From: Hymenobacter terricola
GTDB taxonomy: Bacteria > Bacteroidota > Bacteroidia > Cytophagales > Hymenobacteraceae
Direction of reading: 5' to 3'
Length of the DNA: 64,000 bases
NCBI RefSeq assembly: GCF_017921975.2
Contig: NZ_JAGEMO020000012.1
Location: forward strand, 45,762 to 109,761
Below are positions 51,677 to 60,895 of the stretch, piece by piece; the stretch's first letter is position 1, and each line of letters starts with the position of its first letter. The notes below the pieces were generated by a model. The model was not told the origin of the DNA, ran no database searches, and was given only the letters and a program-made list of their open reading frames with translations. The translations under genes and the position numbers were made by a program.

Positions 51677-53044
51677 ATGTCTCCCGAATCTTCCAATCCG
51701 CGGCGTCTTTTCCTCAAGCAAACGGCACTGGCCAGCGCGGGCGTGCTGCTCTCGCAGGTGTCGTGGTCGGCCAGCAGCTACAAGCGCATTATCGGGGCCA
51801 ATGACCGGGTGCGGGTGGGCGTGGTAGGGTTTTCCGACCGCCACCGGGGCTCGCATATTCCCTGCTTTATGAACCACTGCAAGGAGCTGAATTTTGAGGT
51901 GGTGGGCGTGTCCGACATCTGGAAGAAGCGGCGCGAGGAGGGCGCGGCCATCTGGAAGGAGAAGATGCAGCGCGACGTGACGGCCTACCGCAACAACGAG
52001 GAGATGTACGACAAGAAGGTGGTGGACGCCGTGTTTGTGAGCACCGCCGATTTCCAGCACGCGCTGCACGCCACCGAGGCCGTGAAAGCCGGCTGCGACG
52101 TGTACTGCGAAAAGCCCTTTGCCGAGACGATGGAGGACAACCGGACGGCTTTCAAAGCCATCAAAGCCTCGAAGCAGATTGTGCAGATTGGCTCGCAGCG
52201 CCGCAGCGGGGCCAACTACCACGCCGCCGAAGCCTACATCAAATCCGGCAAATTCGGCGACCTCAAAATGGTGGAGCTGACCTGGAACGTGAACCAGCCC
52301 GGCCGCTGGCGCCGCCCCGACCTGGTGCCCCAGCTGCACGAAGCCGACACGGACTGGAAGCGCTACCTGATGAACCGGCCCGCCGAAGCCTTCGACGCAC
52401 GCAAATACCTGGAATTCCGCCTGTTCTGGCCGTATTCGTCCGGCCTGCCGGGCCAGTGGATGAGCCACCAGATTGACACCGTGCACTGGTTCACGGGCTT
52501 GCAGCACCCGCGCAGCGTGGTGGCCAACGGCGGCATTTACATGTGGAAAGACGGCCGCCGGAACTGGGACACGATGACGGCCGTGTTCGACTACGGCCCG
52601 GTGAACGACCTGAGCACCGGTTTCCAGGTCACGTTTGGCTCGCGGATGGATAACGGCGACGAGCACCCCGCCGAAATCTATTATTCCAACGGCGGGGAGT
52701 TGAACCTGAACACCAACCTGGTGTCGCCCCGCGGCGGCCTCACCCCGAAGTTTGCCGGCGACATGCAGATGAAGCCCTTCCAGCTGCCCGAGTCGACTTT
52801 ATCGACCGTGGAGCCCGTGATTGCCTCGGCCAACACCGGCGGCGACAGCCTCACCTCCGCCCATATTCGCAACTGGATGGAATGCGTGCGCAGCCGCCAG
52901 CCGCCCCGCGCCCCGGTCGAGGCCGGCTACAGCCATTCCATTGCCACCATCATGACCAACGCGGCCGTGCACACGGGCCAGAAAGCCACGTTCGACGAGA
53001 AGACCCAGGAGGTGATGGTAGGCGGCAAAGTGTTCAAATATTAA
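51677..53044 (+). CDS. Tat-exported Gfo/Idh/MocA-family oxidoreductase
   Basis: A 455-aa NAD(P)-dependent sugar oxidoreductase with a Tat-type signal (NPRRLFLKQTALASAGVLLS). Rossmann segment RVRVGVVGFSDRHRG (a variant GxGxxG). The catalytic E-K-P is in CEK146PFAETMEDN. The GHMR-like C-domain follows with WMSHQIDTVHWFTGL and HIRNWMECVRSRQPPRAPVEAGY. Such exported forms often carry bound cofactor. With the DUF1080 and PmoA neighbours it may make or use 3-keto-sugars in the periplasm. Confidence 0.9.
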   Translation: MSPESSNPRRLFLKQTALASAGVLLSQVSWSASSYKRIIGANDRVRVGVVGFSDRHRGSHIPCFMNHCKELNFEVVGVSDIWKKRREEGAAIWKEKMQRDVTAYRNNEEMYDKKVVDAVFVSTADFQHALHATEAVKAGCDVYCEKPFAETMEDNRTAFKAIKASKQIVQIGSQRRSGANYHAAEAYIKSGKFGDLKMVELTWNVNQPGRWRRPDLVPQLHEADTDWKRYLMNRPAEAFDARKYLEFRLFWPYSSGLPGQWMSHQIDTVHWFTGLQHPRSVVANGGIYMWKDGRRNWDTMTAVFDYGPVNDLSTGFQVTFGSRMDNGDEHPAEIYYSNGGELNLNTNLVSPRGGLTPKFAGDMQMKPFQLPESTLSTVEPVIASANTGGDSLTSAHIRNWMECVRSRQPPRAPVEAGYSHSIATIMTNAAVHTGQKATFDEKTQEVMVGGKVFKY

Positions 53045-53124
53045 GTTGTTAGTTGCTGGTTGTTAGTTGCTAGCCAGCGGATTCTGCCAGACCTGACAAC
53101 CAGCAGCTGACAACTGACAACTCA
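53044..53124. repeat. Palindromic repeat, family B copy 3
   Basis: Left arm 53,044-53,074 has AGTTGTTAGTTGCTGGTTGT then TAGTTGC. Right arm 53,093-53,122 has CTGACAACCAGCAGCTGACA then ACTGACAACTC. The loop TAGCCAGCGGATTCTGCCAG resembles that of copy 4. It lies inside the sugar operon. Confidence 0.8.
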
Positions 53125-53151
53125 ATCGAGCCCCGGCCCTTCCTGCATCCG

Positions 53152-54219
53152 ATGAAAACTGTCCTGCTGCGCCGTGCCGGCGCGTTGCTGCTCGCGCTGG
53201 CGGGCTTTGCCGAAGCCCGGGCCCAGAAACCCGAACCCGTGCGCGTGACCAAAGACGCCACCGCCCGGAAAGTGGATGTGTTCGTGGGCGGGCAGCTGTT
53301 CACCAGCTTCCTGTATCCGGACTCGCTGGAGAAGCCCGTGCTGTATCCGCTACGCACGGCCGCTGGCACGGTGGTTACGCGCGGCTTTCCGCTGACCCCC
53401 CAGCCCGGCGACCCCACCGACCATCCCCACCACATTGGGGTGTGGTTCAACTTCGAGAACGTGAATGGGCTCGATTTCTGGAATAACTCCTATGCCATTC
53501 CGAAGGAGAAAAAGGCCGCCTACGGCTGGATTAGAACGGACCGGATTCTGAGCACGACCAGCGGCGCCACCGGCGCGCTGGCCTACCACGCCAACTGGAC
53601 CAACCAGCAGAACGAGGTGCTGCTGGAAGAAACCACGCGCTTCGAATTCAGCGGCACCGGCCGCGCCCGCATCATCGACCGGGTCACGACGCTCACCGCC
53701 GCCCGGGAAGTGACGTTCACCGATGCCAAGGACGGCCTGCTGGGCCTGCGCCTGGCCCACGCCCTGCAAATGCCCACCGACCAGGACCAGAAATTCACCG
53801 ACAGCAAGGGCATCGTGACGGTGGTGAAGGCCGGCACCGACCACGTAGCCAACGGCAACTACCTCACCAGTGCCGGCCAGCGCGGCAACGACGCCTGGAG
53901 CACCCGCGGCGTGTGGTGCAAAGCCTACGGCAAAATGGGCCCCGACTCGGTCAGCGTGGCCATTATCGACCATCCCGGCAACCCTAATTACCCCACCTTC
54001 TGGCACGCGCGCGGCTACGGCCTGTTTGCTGCCAATCCCTTGGGCGAGAAGATATTCACCAGCGGGAAATCGGCGAAAAACTTCCAGCTCAAAAAGGGGG
54101 AATCGGTCACGTTCCGCTACCGCATCCTGATTGACGAAGGCCGCCAGACCTTGTCGGCGGAGCAGCTAAACGCCGCCGCGGCCAGCTTCGCCAAAAGCAG
54201 TGGCGCGGGCGGTAAGTGA
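53152..54219 (+). CDS. PmoA-like (DUF6807) exported protein
   Basis: A 355-aa protein with signal peptide 1-24 (ends ARAQ). LYPLRTAAGTVVTRGFPL, TDHPHHIGVWFNFENVNGLDFW and VWCKAYGKMGPDSVSVAIIDHPGNPNYPTFWHARGYGLFAANPLG are the typical blocks of this family, named after a gene of methane monooxygenase clusters but found widely in Bacteroidota sugar-utilisation loci. The His-rich DHPHH motif suggests metal binding. The activity is not established. It is the last gene of the run. Confidence 0.85.
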   Translation: MKTVLLRRAGALLLALAGFAEARAQKPEPVRVTKDATARKVDVFVGGQLFTSFLYPDSLEKPVLYPLRTAAGTVVTRGFPLTPQPGDPTDHPHHIGVWFNFENVNGLDFWNNSYAIPKEKKAAYGWIRTDRILSTTSGATGALAYHANWTNQQNEVLLEETTRFEFSGTGRARIIDRVTTLTAAREVTFTDAKDGLLGLRLAHALQMPTDQDQKFTDSKGIVTVVKAGTDHVANGNYLTSAGQRGNDAWSTRGVWCKAYGKMGPDSVSVAIIDHPGNPNYPTFWHARGYGLFAANPLGEKIFTSGKSAKNFQLKKGESVTFRYRILIDEGRQTLSAEQLNAAAASFAKSSGAGGK

Positions 54220-54908
54220 GGGAGCAAGGCCGGTTTTTACTGGGGAAGGCGTGAGGATGCCCGGGATTCCCGGAAGTGAAGCAAATTATTTTATGAAGCC
54301 CACGTAGCAGCCGCAACTGGTGGGGCGATAATACGCGCGAAGCACTGCTTCAGGCGGTGGAAATTATTGGGCGTATTTTTCGTAAATACCTGATTTTATG
54401 ATTGTTTATGGCTGTAAATCCCGGCGGGGAAAAGGCTGCCCCGGCGAGTGGCGCCGGGGGCAGCAAGCACTTCTGCCTGCCGTAGCCGCAGGGGGGATTT
54501 TTGAAGAAATCTGGTTATTGCTTCATTTTGGCTTCATGCCGTTGTGCTTTGGTTTGTGCCGTCAACCCACGACGCAAGCTGCGCGGCATCGCCACTCCCA
54601 CCCTCGATGTTGCACTTCCCAGCTTGGATTGGCACCGGCTTTTTTGCTGGCAACCAAGGGCTTTTCGCTACATGAGCAAAGCCTATCGCGAAGCATGAAC
54701 GAACCCCAATCAGGCAAATGCGGGTAGTCGGTGGATTCTGTGGCTTGGCCACTAGGTCCGTCGGGCGGCCGAATACCGCCCGATTCGCCGATTGGCGGGG
54801 TTCTCCAACGCATCGCGGGCTGAACCAGCACGTTACCCGGCCCATTTCGCCGCAACATTACCTCCTATGCCTCACCAAACGCCCGTCATATTATTACCCA
54901 AAGTCCTT
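54220..54908. other. Gene-free interval of about 690 bp
   Basis: Several open frames of 60-110 codons exist on both strands but none has protein-like composition or a plausible start signal. Visible structures: hairpin GCTGCCCCGGCG/CGCCGGGGGCAGC at 54,435-54,464, and CGGGCGG-N7-CCGCCCG at 54,764-54,784. An AT-rich patch lies at 54,282-54,420. It must contain the promoter of the RND operon. It could also be gene debris, but I could not recognise any relic. Confidence 0.5.
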
Positions 54909-55994
54909 ATGAAAAGAATGTTCATGCTTATGAGCTGCTGCGTGCTGTACTACTGCACCGGCTGCTCGCAAGAAAAAGAGGAAAAGGAAGAGCAAATCAA
55001 GCTGGTGGCTACCAGCCCGTTGGCCAAAGACACCACGATTTCCAAAGAGTACGTGGCGCAGATTCACGCCATTCAGCGCATTGAAATACGGGCGTTGGAA
55101 AAAGGTTACCTCCAGAAAATCTTTGTGGACGAAGGGCAGTCCGTAAACCGCGGGCAGGCCATGTTTCAGATTACGCCCCTGATATACCAGGCCGACCTGC
55201 AAAAATCGCAGGCCGAAGCCAACTACGTGGGGATTGAGTACCGCAACACGAAGAGCCTGGCGGACAGCAATATCGTGTCGAAAAATGAGCTGGCGCTGGC
55301 CCAGGCCAAATTCGATAAAGCCCGGGCGGACGTGTCGTTGGCCCAGACCCATTTGCAGTTCACGGCCATTAAAGCGCCGTTTAATGGCATTATGGACCAT
55401 TTCCAGGCCCGTTTGGGGAGCGTGGTAAATGAAGGGGACTTGCTGACGACGCTGTCGGACAACAGCAAAATGTGGGTCTATTTCAACGTGCCCGAAGCCG
55501 AGTACCTGGCTTATAAGGAGCACGCCAAAGCCAGCGACAGCGCCATGAAGGTGAAGCTGCTGATGGCCAACAACGAAGTGTTCAATCAGCCCGGCGTGGT
55601 GCAAACCATTGAGGCTGATTTCAATAACGAAACCGGTAACATTGCCTTCCGGGCCACTTTCCCCAACCCCGACGGGCTGTTGCGCAACGGCGAAACCGGC
55701 AGCGTCATCATGACGGTGCCGATGAAAAATGCCCTGCTGATTCCGCAGAAAGCTACGTTCGAAGTGCTGGAGAAGCGCTACGTGTACGTGGTGGACAAGA
55801 GCAACGTGGTGCACCAGCGGGAAGTGAGCATCGCCTCGGAAATGCCCGACCTCTACGTCATCAAATCCGGCATTACGGCCAACGACCGGATTCTGCTGGA
55901 GGGCCTGCGCAAGGTGAAGGATGGCGACAAAGTGAGCTATGACTACAAGGACCCGCAGGCAGTCATCTCGCACCTGAAAGTGTACAGCGAGTAG
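54909..55994 (+). CDS. RND efflux periplasmic adaptor (membrane fusion lipoprotein)
   Basis: A 361-aa periplasmic adaptor anchored as a lipoprotein (signal MKRMFMLMSCCVLYYCTGC, acylated Cys19). The barrel/lipoyl part starts RIEIRALEKGYLQKIFVDEGQSVNRGQAMFQI, with a helical hairpin (YQADLQKSQAEANYVGIEYR) and the second lipoyl half IKAPFNGIMDHFQARLGSVVNEGDLL. ATG at 54,909 is preferred because it opens the lipoprotein signal. It forms an operon with the pump and the outer membrane channel that follow. Confidence 0.93.
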   Translation: MKRMFMLMSCCVLYYCTGCSQEKEEKEEQIKLVATSPLAKDTTISKEYVAQIHAIQRIEIRALEKGYLQKIFVDEGQSVNRGQAMFQITPLIYQADLQKSQAEANYVGIEYRNTKSLADSNIVSKNELALAQAKFDKARADVSLAQTHLQFTAIKAPFNGIMDHFQARLGSVVNEGDLLTTLSDNSKMWVYFNVPEAEYLAYKEHAKASDSAMKVKLLMANNEVFNQPGVVQTIEADFNNETGNIAFRATFPNPDGLLRNGETGSVIMTVPMKNALLIPQKATFEVLEKRYVYVVDKSNVVHQREVSIASEMPDLYVIKSGITANDRILLEGLRKVKDGDKVSYDYKDPQAVISHLKVYSE

Positions 55995-55995
55995 G

Positions 55996-56087
55996 AAGCT
56001 GGTGGTCAGTTGTTCGTTGCCAGTTGTTTGGCAGCGGATAAACAACTGAATTACAACCAGCAACGAATAACTGACAACTAACTCCAG
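55996..56087. repeat. Palindromic repeat, family B copy 4 (inside the RND operon)
   Basis: Left arm 56,003-56,030 has GGTGGTCAGTTGTTCGTTGC then CAGTTGTTTG. Right arm 56,041-56,083 has AACAACTGAATTACAACCAG then CAACGAATAACTGACAACTA. The loop GGCAGCGGAT is shared with copy 3. The element separates the adaptor and pump genes. Confidence 0.75.
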
Positions 56088-56092
56088 CAGAT

Positions 56093-59000
56093 ATGTTTAG
56101 TAAATTCATTCGTAGGCCCGTATTCGCCATTGTTATCTCGGTGGTCATCGTCCTGATGGGCATATTGGCCGTCATGAAGCTGCCCACCTCGCAGTTCCCG
56201 GAGATTTCGCCGCCCATGGTAATGGTGAGCGCGGCCTACCCGGGCGCCAGCGCCAAGGTGCTCACCGAATCGGTGCTGATTCCGCTGGAACAGGCCGTGA
56301 ACGGCGTGCCGGGCATGAAATACATGACCTCCGACGCCGTGAGCGCCGGCGAAGCCAACATCCAGATTGTCTTCAACCTGGGCACCGACCCCGACCAGGC
56401 CGTGGTGAACGTGAACACCCGCATTGCGCAGGTGCTCAACCGTTTGCCGGAGCTGGTGCAGCGCGAAGGCGTGGTGGTGAACCGCGTGGTGCCCAACATG
56501 CTGATGTACGTGAACTTGTACAGCAAGGACAAGAACACGGACATGAAGTACCTGTTCAACTACGCCGGGGTGAACATGATACCCGAGCTGCAGCGCCTGA
56601 GCGGCATTGGCCGGGCCAACATTCTGGGTAGCCGGCAGTACGCCATGCGCGTGTGGCTGAAACCCGACCGCATGCGGGCCTACAACATCTCGGTCGATGA
56701 CGTGATGAAGGCGCTGGGCGAGCAGAGCGTCATCGGCTCGCCGGGCCGCATCGGCCGTTCCGACGGCGGCCAGACGCAGTCGCTGGAGTACGTGCTGAGC
56801 TATCAGGGCCGCTTCAACGACGTGGAGCAGTATAAAAACGTGATTCTCAAGGCCAACCCCAACGGGGAAAGCCTGCACCTGAAGGACGTGGCCAACGTGG
56901 AGCTGGGCTCGGAGTTCTACGACATCTACTCCAACCTAAATCAGTACCCGTCGGCGTCCATCGTGCTGAAGCAGACCTACGGCTCGAACGCCAGCGACGT
57001 GATTAAAGAGGTGAAAGCCAAGCTGGACGAGCTGAAGAAGACATTCCCGCCGGGCATGGACTACAAAATCACCTACGACGTATCGAACTTCCTCGACGCC
57101 TCGATTGAGAACGTGATTCACACCCTGCGCGACGCCTTTATTCTGGTGGCCTTGGTGGTGTTCCTATTCCTGGGCGACTGGCGCTCGACGCTGATTCCGG
57201 CCATTGCCGTGCCGGTGTCGCTCATTGGCTCGTTCATGGCCATGCAAGCTTTCGGGCTCACCATCAACATGATTACGCTGTTTGCCCTGGTGCTTTCGAT
57301 TGGCATCGTGGTCGATAACGCCATTGTGGTGATTGAGGCCGTGCACGCCAAAATGGAGGAAAAGCATTTGTCGCCCTACGGCGCGGTGCGCGAAGTGGTG
57401 GGCGAAATCAGCGGCGCAATCATCGCCATCACCATCATGATGACGGCCGTGTTCATCCCGGTATCGTTCATGAGCGGCCCGGTGGGCATTTTCTACCGCC
57501 AGTTCTCCATCACCATGGCCACGGCCATCGTGATTTCGGGCCTCGTGGCCCTCACGCTGACGCCGGTGCTCTGCGCTATGATTCTGAAAAACCACAACGG
57601 CCAGCCCAAGAAGAAAACGCCCATCCAGCGCTTCTTCGACGCCTTCAACCGCGGGTTTGAGAAGCTGACCAACGCCTACACCGGCCTGCTGGAGAAGATT
57701 GTTGCCAATCGGATTATCACCTTCGCCATGCTGGTGGCCTTTAGCCTGGGCATCTGGGCCGTTGCGGCCAGGCTGCCGGCCGGCTTCATTCCCAGCGAAG
57801 ACCAGGGCCTGATTTACGCCATTGTGCAGACGCCGCCCGGCACCACGCTGGAGCAAACCAATGCGGTTTCGCAGCGCCTCTACCAGCTGGCCAAGGACGT
57901 GCCCGGCATCGCCAACATTTCGACCCTGGCGGGCTACGAAGTACTCACCGAAGGCCGGGGCTCCAACGCTGGCACCTGTCTGATTGACCTGAAGCCGTGG
58001 TCGGAGCGCAAAGAATCCATTGCCGACATCGTGGGGGCGCTGGAGAAAAAGGCGAAGCTGATTCCGGGAGCCACCATCGAATTCTTCGAGCCGCCGGCAG
58101 TGCCGGGCTACGGCGCGGCGGGCGGCTTCCAGCTGCAATTGCTCGACAAAACCAATACCGGCGACTACAAAGCGCTGGAAAAAGTGAACGAGGAGTTCAT
58201 GGCCAAGCTAAAAAAACGCAAGGAGCTGGCGGGCCTGTTCACCTTCTTCTCGGCCGATTATCCGCAGTATGAGCTGAAGATTGACAACGAGCTGGCCATG
58301 CAGAAAGGCGTGAGCATTGGCAACGCCATGAATACGCTGAGCATCATGGTGGGCTCAACCTACGAGCTGGGTTTCATCAAGTACCAGCGCTTTTTCAAGG
58401 TGTACGTGCAGGCTTCGCCCGAATACCGGAAGCTGCCGCAAGACATCCTGAACATGTGGGCCAAAAACGACAAGGGCGAAATGGTGCCGTTCTCGGCCTT
58501 CATGAAAATCGTGAAGTCGCAGGGGGCCAACGAAATCAACCGCTACAACATGTACACCACGGCCTCCATCCGGGGCGGCGCGGCGGCCGGCTACAGCAGC
58601 GGCGAAGCCCTGAAAGCCGTGCAGGAAGTGGCGAAGGAATTGCCCCACGGCTACGACATTGACTGGGGCGGCCTGTCGAAAGACGAAGTATCGCGCGGCA
58701 ACGAATCCACCATTATTTTCCTGGTGGTCCTGGTGTTCGTGTACCTGGTGCTCGCCGCGCAGTACGAGAGCTTCCTGCTGCCCCTGGCGGTGATATTCTC
58801 GCTGGTGGCCGGGGTATTCGGGTCGTTCCTGTTCATCAAAATGATGGGCCTGGCCAACGACATCTACGCCCAGGTCGGCCTCGTGATGCTGGTGGGCCTG
58901 CTGGGCAAGAACGCCGTACTGATTGTCGAATTCGCGGCCCAGAAGCACGAAGAAGGCATGTCGGTGCGCGACGCGGCCATTGAAGGCGCCAAGGTGCGTT

Positions 59001-59281
59001 TCCGCCCGATTCTGATGACGTCGTTCGCCTTCATCGCCGGCCTCATTCCGCTGGTGGTGGCCACGGGCGCCGGGGCCATCGGCAACCGCACCATCGGTAC
59101 TTCGGCGCTCGGCGGCATGCTGTTCGGCACCGTGTTCGGGGTCATCATCATCCCCGGTTTATATTATTTCTTCGGCACCCTGGCCGGCGACCACAAGCTC
59201 ATTCGGGACGAAAACGAATACCCCATGCTGGAAGGCATTGAGCCTCGTGTATTAATTGAAGAATCAGAGCCTTATGCTTAA
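56093..59281 (+). CDS. RND multidrug efflux pump (AcrB/MexF type)
   Basis: A 1062-aa inner-membrane proton-driven exporter (HAE1 family). Twelve membrane helices with two large periplasmic loops. N-terminus FIRRPVFAIVISVVIVLMG and the PPMVMVSAAYPGASAKVLTESV segment are diagnostic. TM4 carries LFALVLSIGIVVDNAIVVIE (Asp-Asp relay region), and GLLGKNAVLIVEFA is TM10. It works with the adaptor upstream and the outer membrane factor that overlaps its 3' end. The sequence alone does not give the substrate. Confidence 0.96.
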   Translation: MFSKFIRRPVFAIVISVVIVLMGILAVMKLPTSQFPEISPPMVMVSAAYPGASAKVLTESVLIPLEQAVNGVPGMKYMTSDAVSAGEANIQIVFNLGTDPDQAVVNVNTRIAQVLNRLPELVQREGVVVNRVVPNMLMYVNLYSKDKNTDMKYLFNYAGVNMIPELQRLSGIGRANILGSRQYAMRVWLKPDRMRAYNISVDDVMKALGEQSVIGSPGRIGRSDGGQTQSLEYVLSYQGRFNDVEQYKNVILKANPNGESLHLKDVANVELGSEFYDIYSNLNQYPSASIVLKQTYGSNASDVIKEVKAKLDELKKTFPPGMDYKITYDVSNFLDASIENVIHTLRDAFILVALVVFLFLGDWRSTLIPAIAVPVSLIGSFMAMQAFGLTINMITLFALVLSIGIVVDNAIVVIEAVHAKMEEKHLSPYGAVREVVGEISGAIIAITIMMTAVFIPVSFMSGPVGIFYRQFSITMATAIVISGLVALTLTPVLCAMILKNHNGQPKKKTPIQRFFDAFNRGFEKLTNAYTGLLEKIVANRIITFAMLVAFSLGIWAVAARLPAGFIPSEDQGLIYAIVQTPPGTTLEQTNAVSQRLYQLAKDVPGIANISTLAGYEVLTEGRGSNAGTCLIDLKPWSERKESIADIVGALEKKAKLIPGATIEFFEPPAVPGYGAAGGFQLQLLDKTNTGDYKALEKVNEEFMAKLKKRKELAGLFTFFSADYPQYELKIDNELAMQKGVSIGNAMNTLSIMVGSTYELGFIKYQRFFKVYVQASPEYRKLPQDILNMWAKNDKGEMVPFSAFMKIVKSQGANEINRYNMYTTASIRGGAAAGYSSGEALKAVQEVAKELPHGYDIDWGGLSKDEVSRGNESTIIFLVVLVFVYLVLAAQYESFLLPLAVIFSLVAGVFGSFLFIKMMGLANDIYAQVGLVMLVGLLGKNAVLIVEFAAQKHEEGMSVRDAAIEGAKVRFRPILMTSFAFIAGLIPLVVATGAGAIGNRTIGTSALGGMLFGTVFGVIIIPGLYYFFGTLAGDHKLIRDENEYPMLEGIEPRVLIEESEPYA

Positions 59282-60710
59282 GAGACGCCTTTATCAATGC
59301 CTGAGCGCCGCCGTATTTTCGGTAGCGCTGGCGGCTTGTGCCACGCCCCAGCTGGTGCAGCGCGAAGTGAGCCGCAACGTGCCGGCCAGCTTCCCCAACA
59401 GCACCCAGGATGTCAACAACACCGCCCCGGTGCGGTGGAAGGAGTTTTTCACCGACCCCAACCTGGTTGCCCTGATTGACACCGCCCTGCACCACAACCA
59501 GGAGCTGAACATCACGCTACAGGAAATCCAGATTGCCCGCAACGAGGTGCAGGCCCGCACCGGCGAGTACCTGCCCTCGGTGAGCCTGGGCGGCCGGGCC
59601 GAGCTGGAAAAGCCGGGCCGCTACACGCTGCAGGGGGCCACGGAAGAGGCAGTCAACATTCAGCCGGACCGCCGCACGCCCAGCCCGCTGGCCAACTACC
59701 AGCTGGGCGCTTTTGCCAGCTGGGAGGTCGATGTGTGGCACAAGCTGCGCAACGCCCGCAAGTCGGCGGCCACCCGGTACCTGGCGTCCGTCGAAGGCAA
59801 AAACTTCATGGTGACGAACCTGATTGCCGAGATTGCCAATTCGTATTACGAGCTGCTGGCGCTCGATAATCAGCTGGTTATCCTAAAGCAGAACATTGAC
59901 ATTCAGGAAAATGCCCTGCGAATCGTGCGGCAGGAGAAAGAATCGGCCCGCGTGACGGAGCTGGCGGTGAAGCGCTTTGAGGCCCAGGTGCAAAACACCA
60001 CCAGCCTGCAATACAAGACACAGCAGCGCATCACCGAAACCGAGAACCGGATTAACTTTCTGCTGGGCCGGTACCCGCAGCCAATTGTCCGCGACGACCA
60101 GACGTTCAATGCCCTGGTGCCGCAGCCCATCCAGGCCGGCGTGCCCTCGCAGCTGCTGAGCAACCGCCCCGATATCCGGCAGGCCGAACAGAACCTGATT
60201 GCGGCCAAGCTGGACGTGCAGGTGGCCCGTGCCAAATTTTACCCTTCGCTGGGCATCTCCGGCGGGGTAGGCTTTGAGGCGTTCAAGCCCGGCTTCCTGT
60301 TCACCACGCCCGAATCGATGCTCTATTCGCTGGCCGGCGATTTATCCGCTCCGCTGATTAACCGGAACGGAATAAAAGCCCTGTACGCCAGCGCCAACGC
60401 CCTGCAAATTCAGGCCGTTTACAACTACGAGCGGACCGTGCTGAATGCCTACATTGAGGTAGCCAACCAGCTGTCCAACATCAGCAACCTGGAGAAAAGC
60501 TACGATGCGAAAGCCAAGGAAGTGCAGGCCCTGAATCAATCCATCCGGATTTCCAACAGCCTCTTCAAAGCCGTGCGGGCCGACTACACGGAGGTGCTGT
60601 TCACGCAGCGCGACGCCCTGGAATCAAAGTTTGACCTGACCGAAACCAAGATGCAGCAGCTGAATGCCACGGTAAACATTTACCGGGCCCTGGGCGGCGG
60701 TTGGAATTAA
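59274..60710 (+). CDS. Outer membrane efflux lipoprotein (TolC/OprM family)
   Basis: A 478-aa outer membrane factor. Lipoprotein signal ends AALAAC at Cys22 or so. Two tandem OEP repeats with coiled-coil helices: QELNITLQEIQIARNEVQAR and TNLIAEIANSYYELLALDNQLV, then VPSQLLSNRPDIRQAEQNLIAAKLDVQVARAKFYPSLGISGG, the diagnostic NodT motif. ATG at 59,274 overlaps the pump stop codon (TAA at 59,279-59,281), indicating translational coupling; a longer TTG start at 59,256 is less likely. A family B palindrome follows. Confidence 0.93.
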   Translation: MLKRRLYQCLSAAVFSVALAACATPQLVQREVSRNVPASFPNSTQDVNNTAPVRWKEFFTDPNLVALIDTALHHNQELNITLQEIQIARNEVQARTGEYLPSVSLGGRAELEKPGRYTLQGATEEAVNIQPDRRTPSPLANYQLGAFASWEVDVWHKLRNARKSAATRYLASVEGKNFMVTNLIAEIANSYYELLALDNQLVILKQNIDIQENALRIVRQEKESARVTELAVKRFEAQVQNTTSLQYKTQQRITETENRINFLLGRYPQPIVRDDQTFNALVPQPIQAGVPSQLLSNRPDIRQAEQNLIAAKLDVQVARAKFYPSLGISGGVGFEAFKPGFLFTTPESMLYSLAGDLSAPLINRNGIKALYASANALQIQAVYNYERTVLNAYIEVANQLSNISNLEKSYDAKAKEVQALNQSIRISNSLFKAVRADYTEVLFTQRDALESKFDLTETKMQQLNATVNIYRALGGGWN

Positions 60711-60808
60711 GTTGTTAGTTGTCAGCTGCTCGTTGTTTGGTGTCAGCCAGGATGCCATCTGCGTACTAATAACCAATAACTAACATCAAGCAACTAACAA
60801 CGAGTAAC
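60711..60808. repeat. Palindromic repeat, family B copy 5
   Basis: Left arm 60,711-60,738 reads GTTGTTAGTTGTCAGCTGCT then CGTTGTTT. Right arm 60,765-60,808 has ACTAATAACCAATAACTAAC and ATCAAGCAACTAACAACGAG. The loop GTGTCAGCCAGGATGCCATC resembles copy 1. It lies after the RND operon. Confidence 0.75.
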
Positions 60809-60895
60809 CCCATCGTGAAAAGTGTAGCCGCCGTCAGGGCGTCGTTGCATCCGCAGCGGCGCGCTGACGGCGTTGCCATTTCCTGCTTTTCCAAC

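Noticed and set aside
54534..54845. Minus-strand frame of 103 codons in the gap before the RND operon
   Set aside because: No protein family, no signal or hydrophobic pattern, and another frame on the same strand and on the opposite strand is equally open.
2471..60808. Possible CRISPR array or tandem-repeat locus from the recurring intergenic palindromes
   Set aside because: Copies are isolated, kilobases apart, lie in gene gaps, and have no regular spacers or cas genes.
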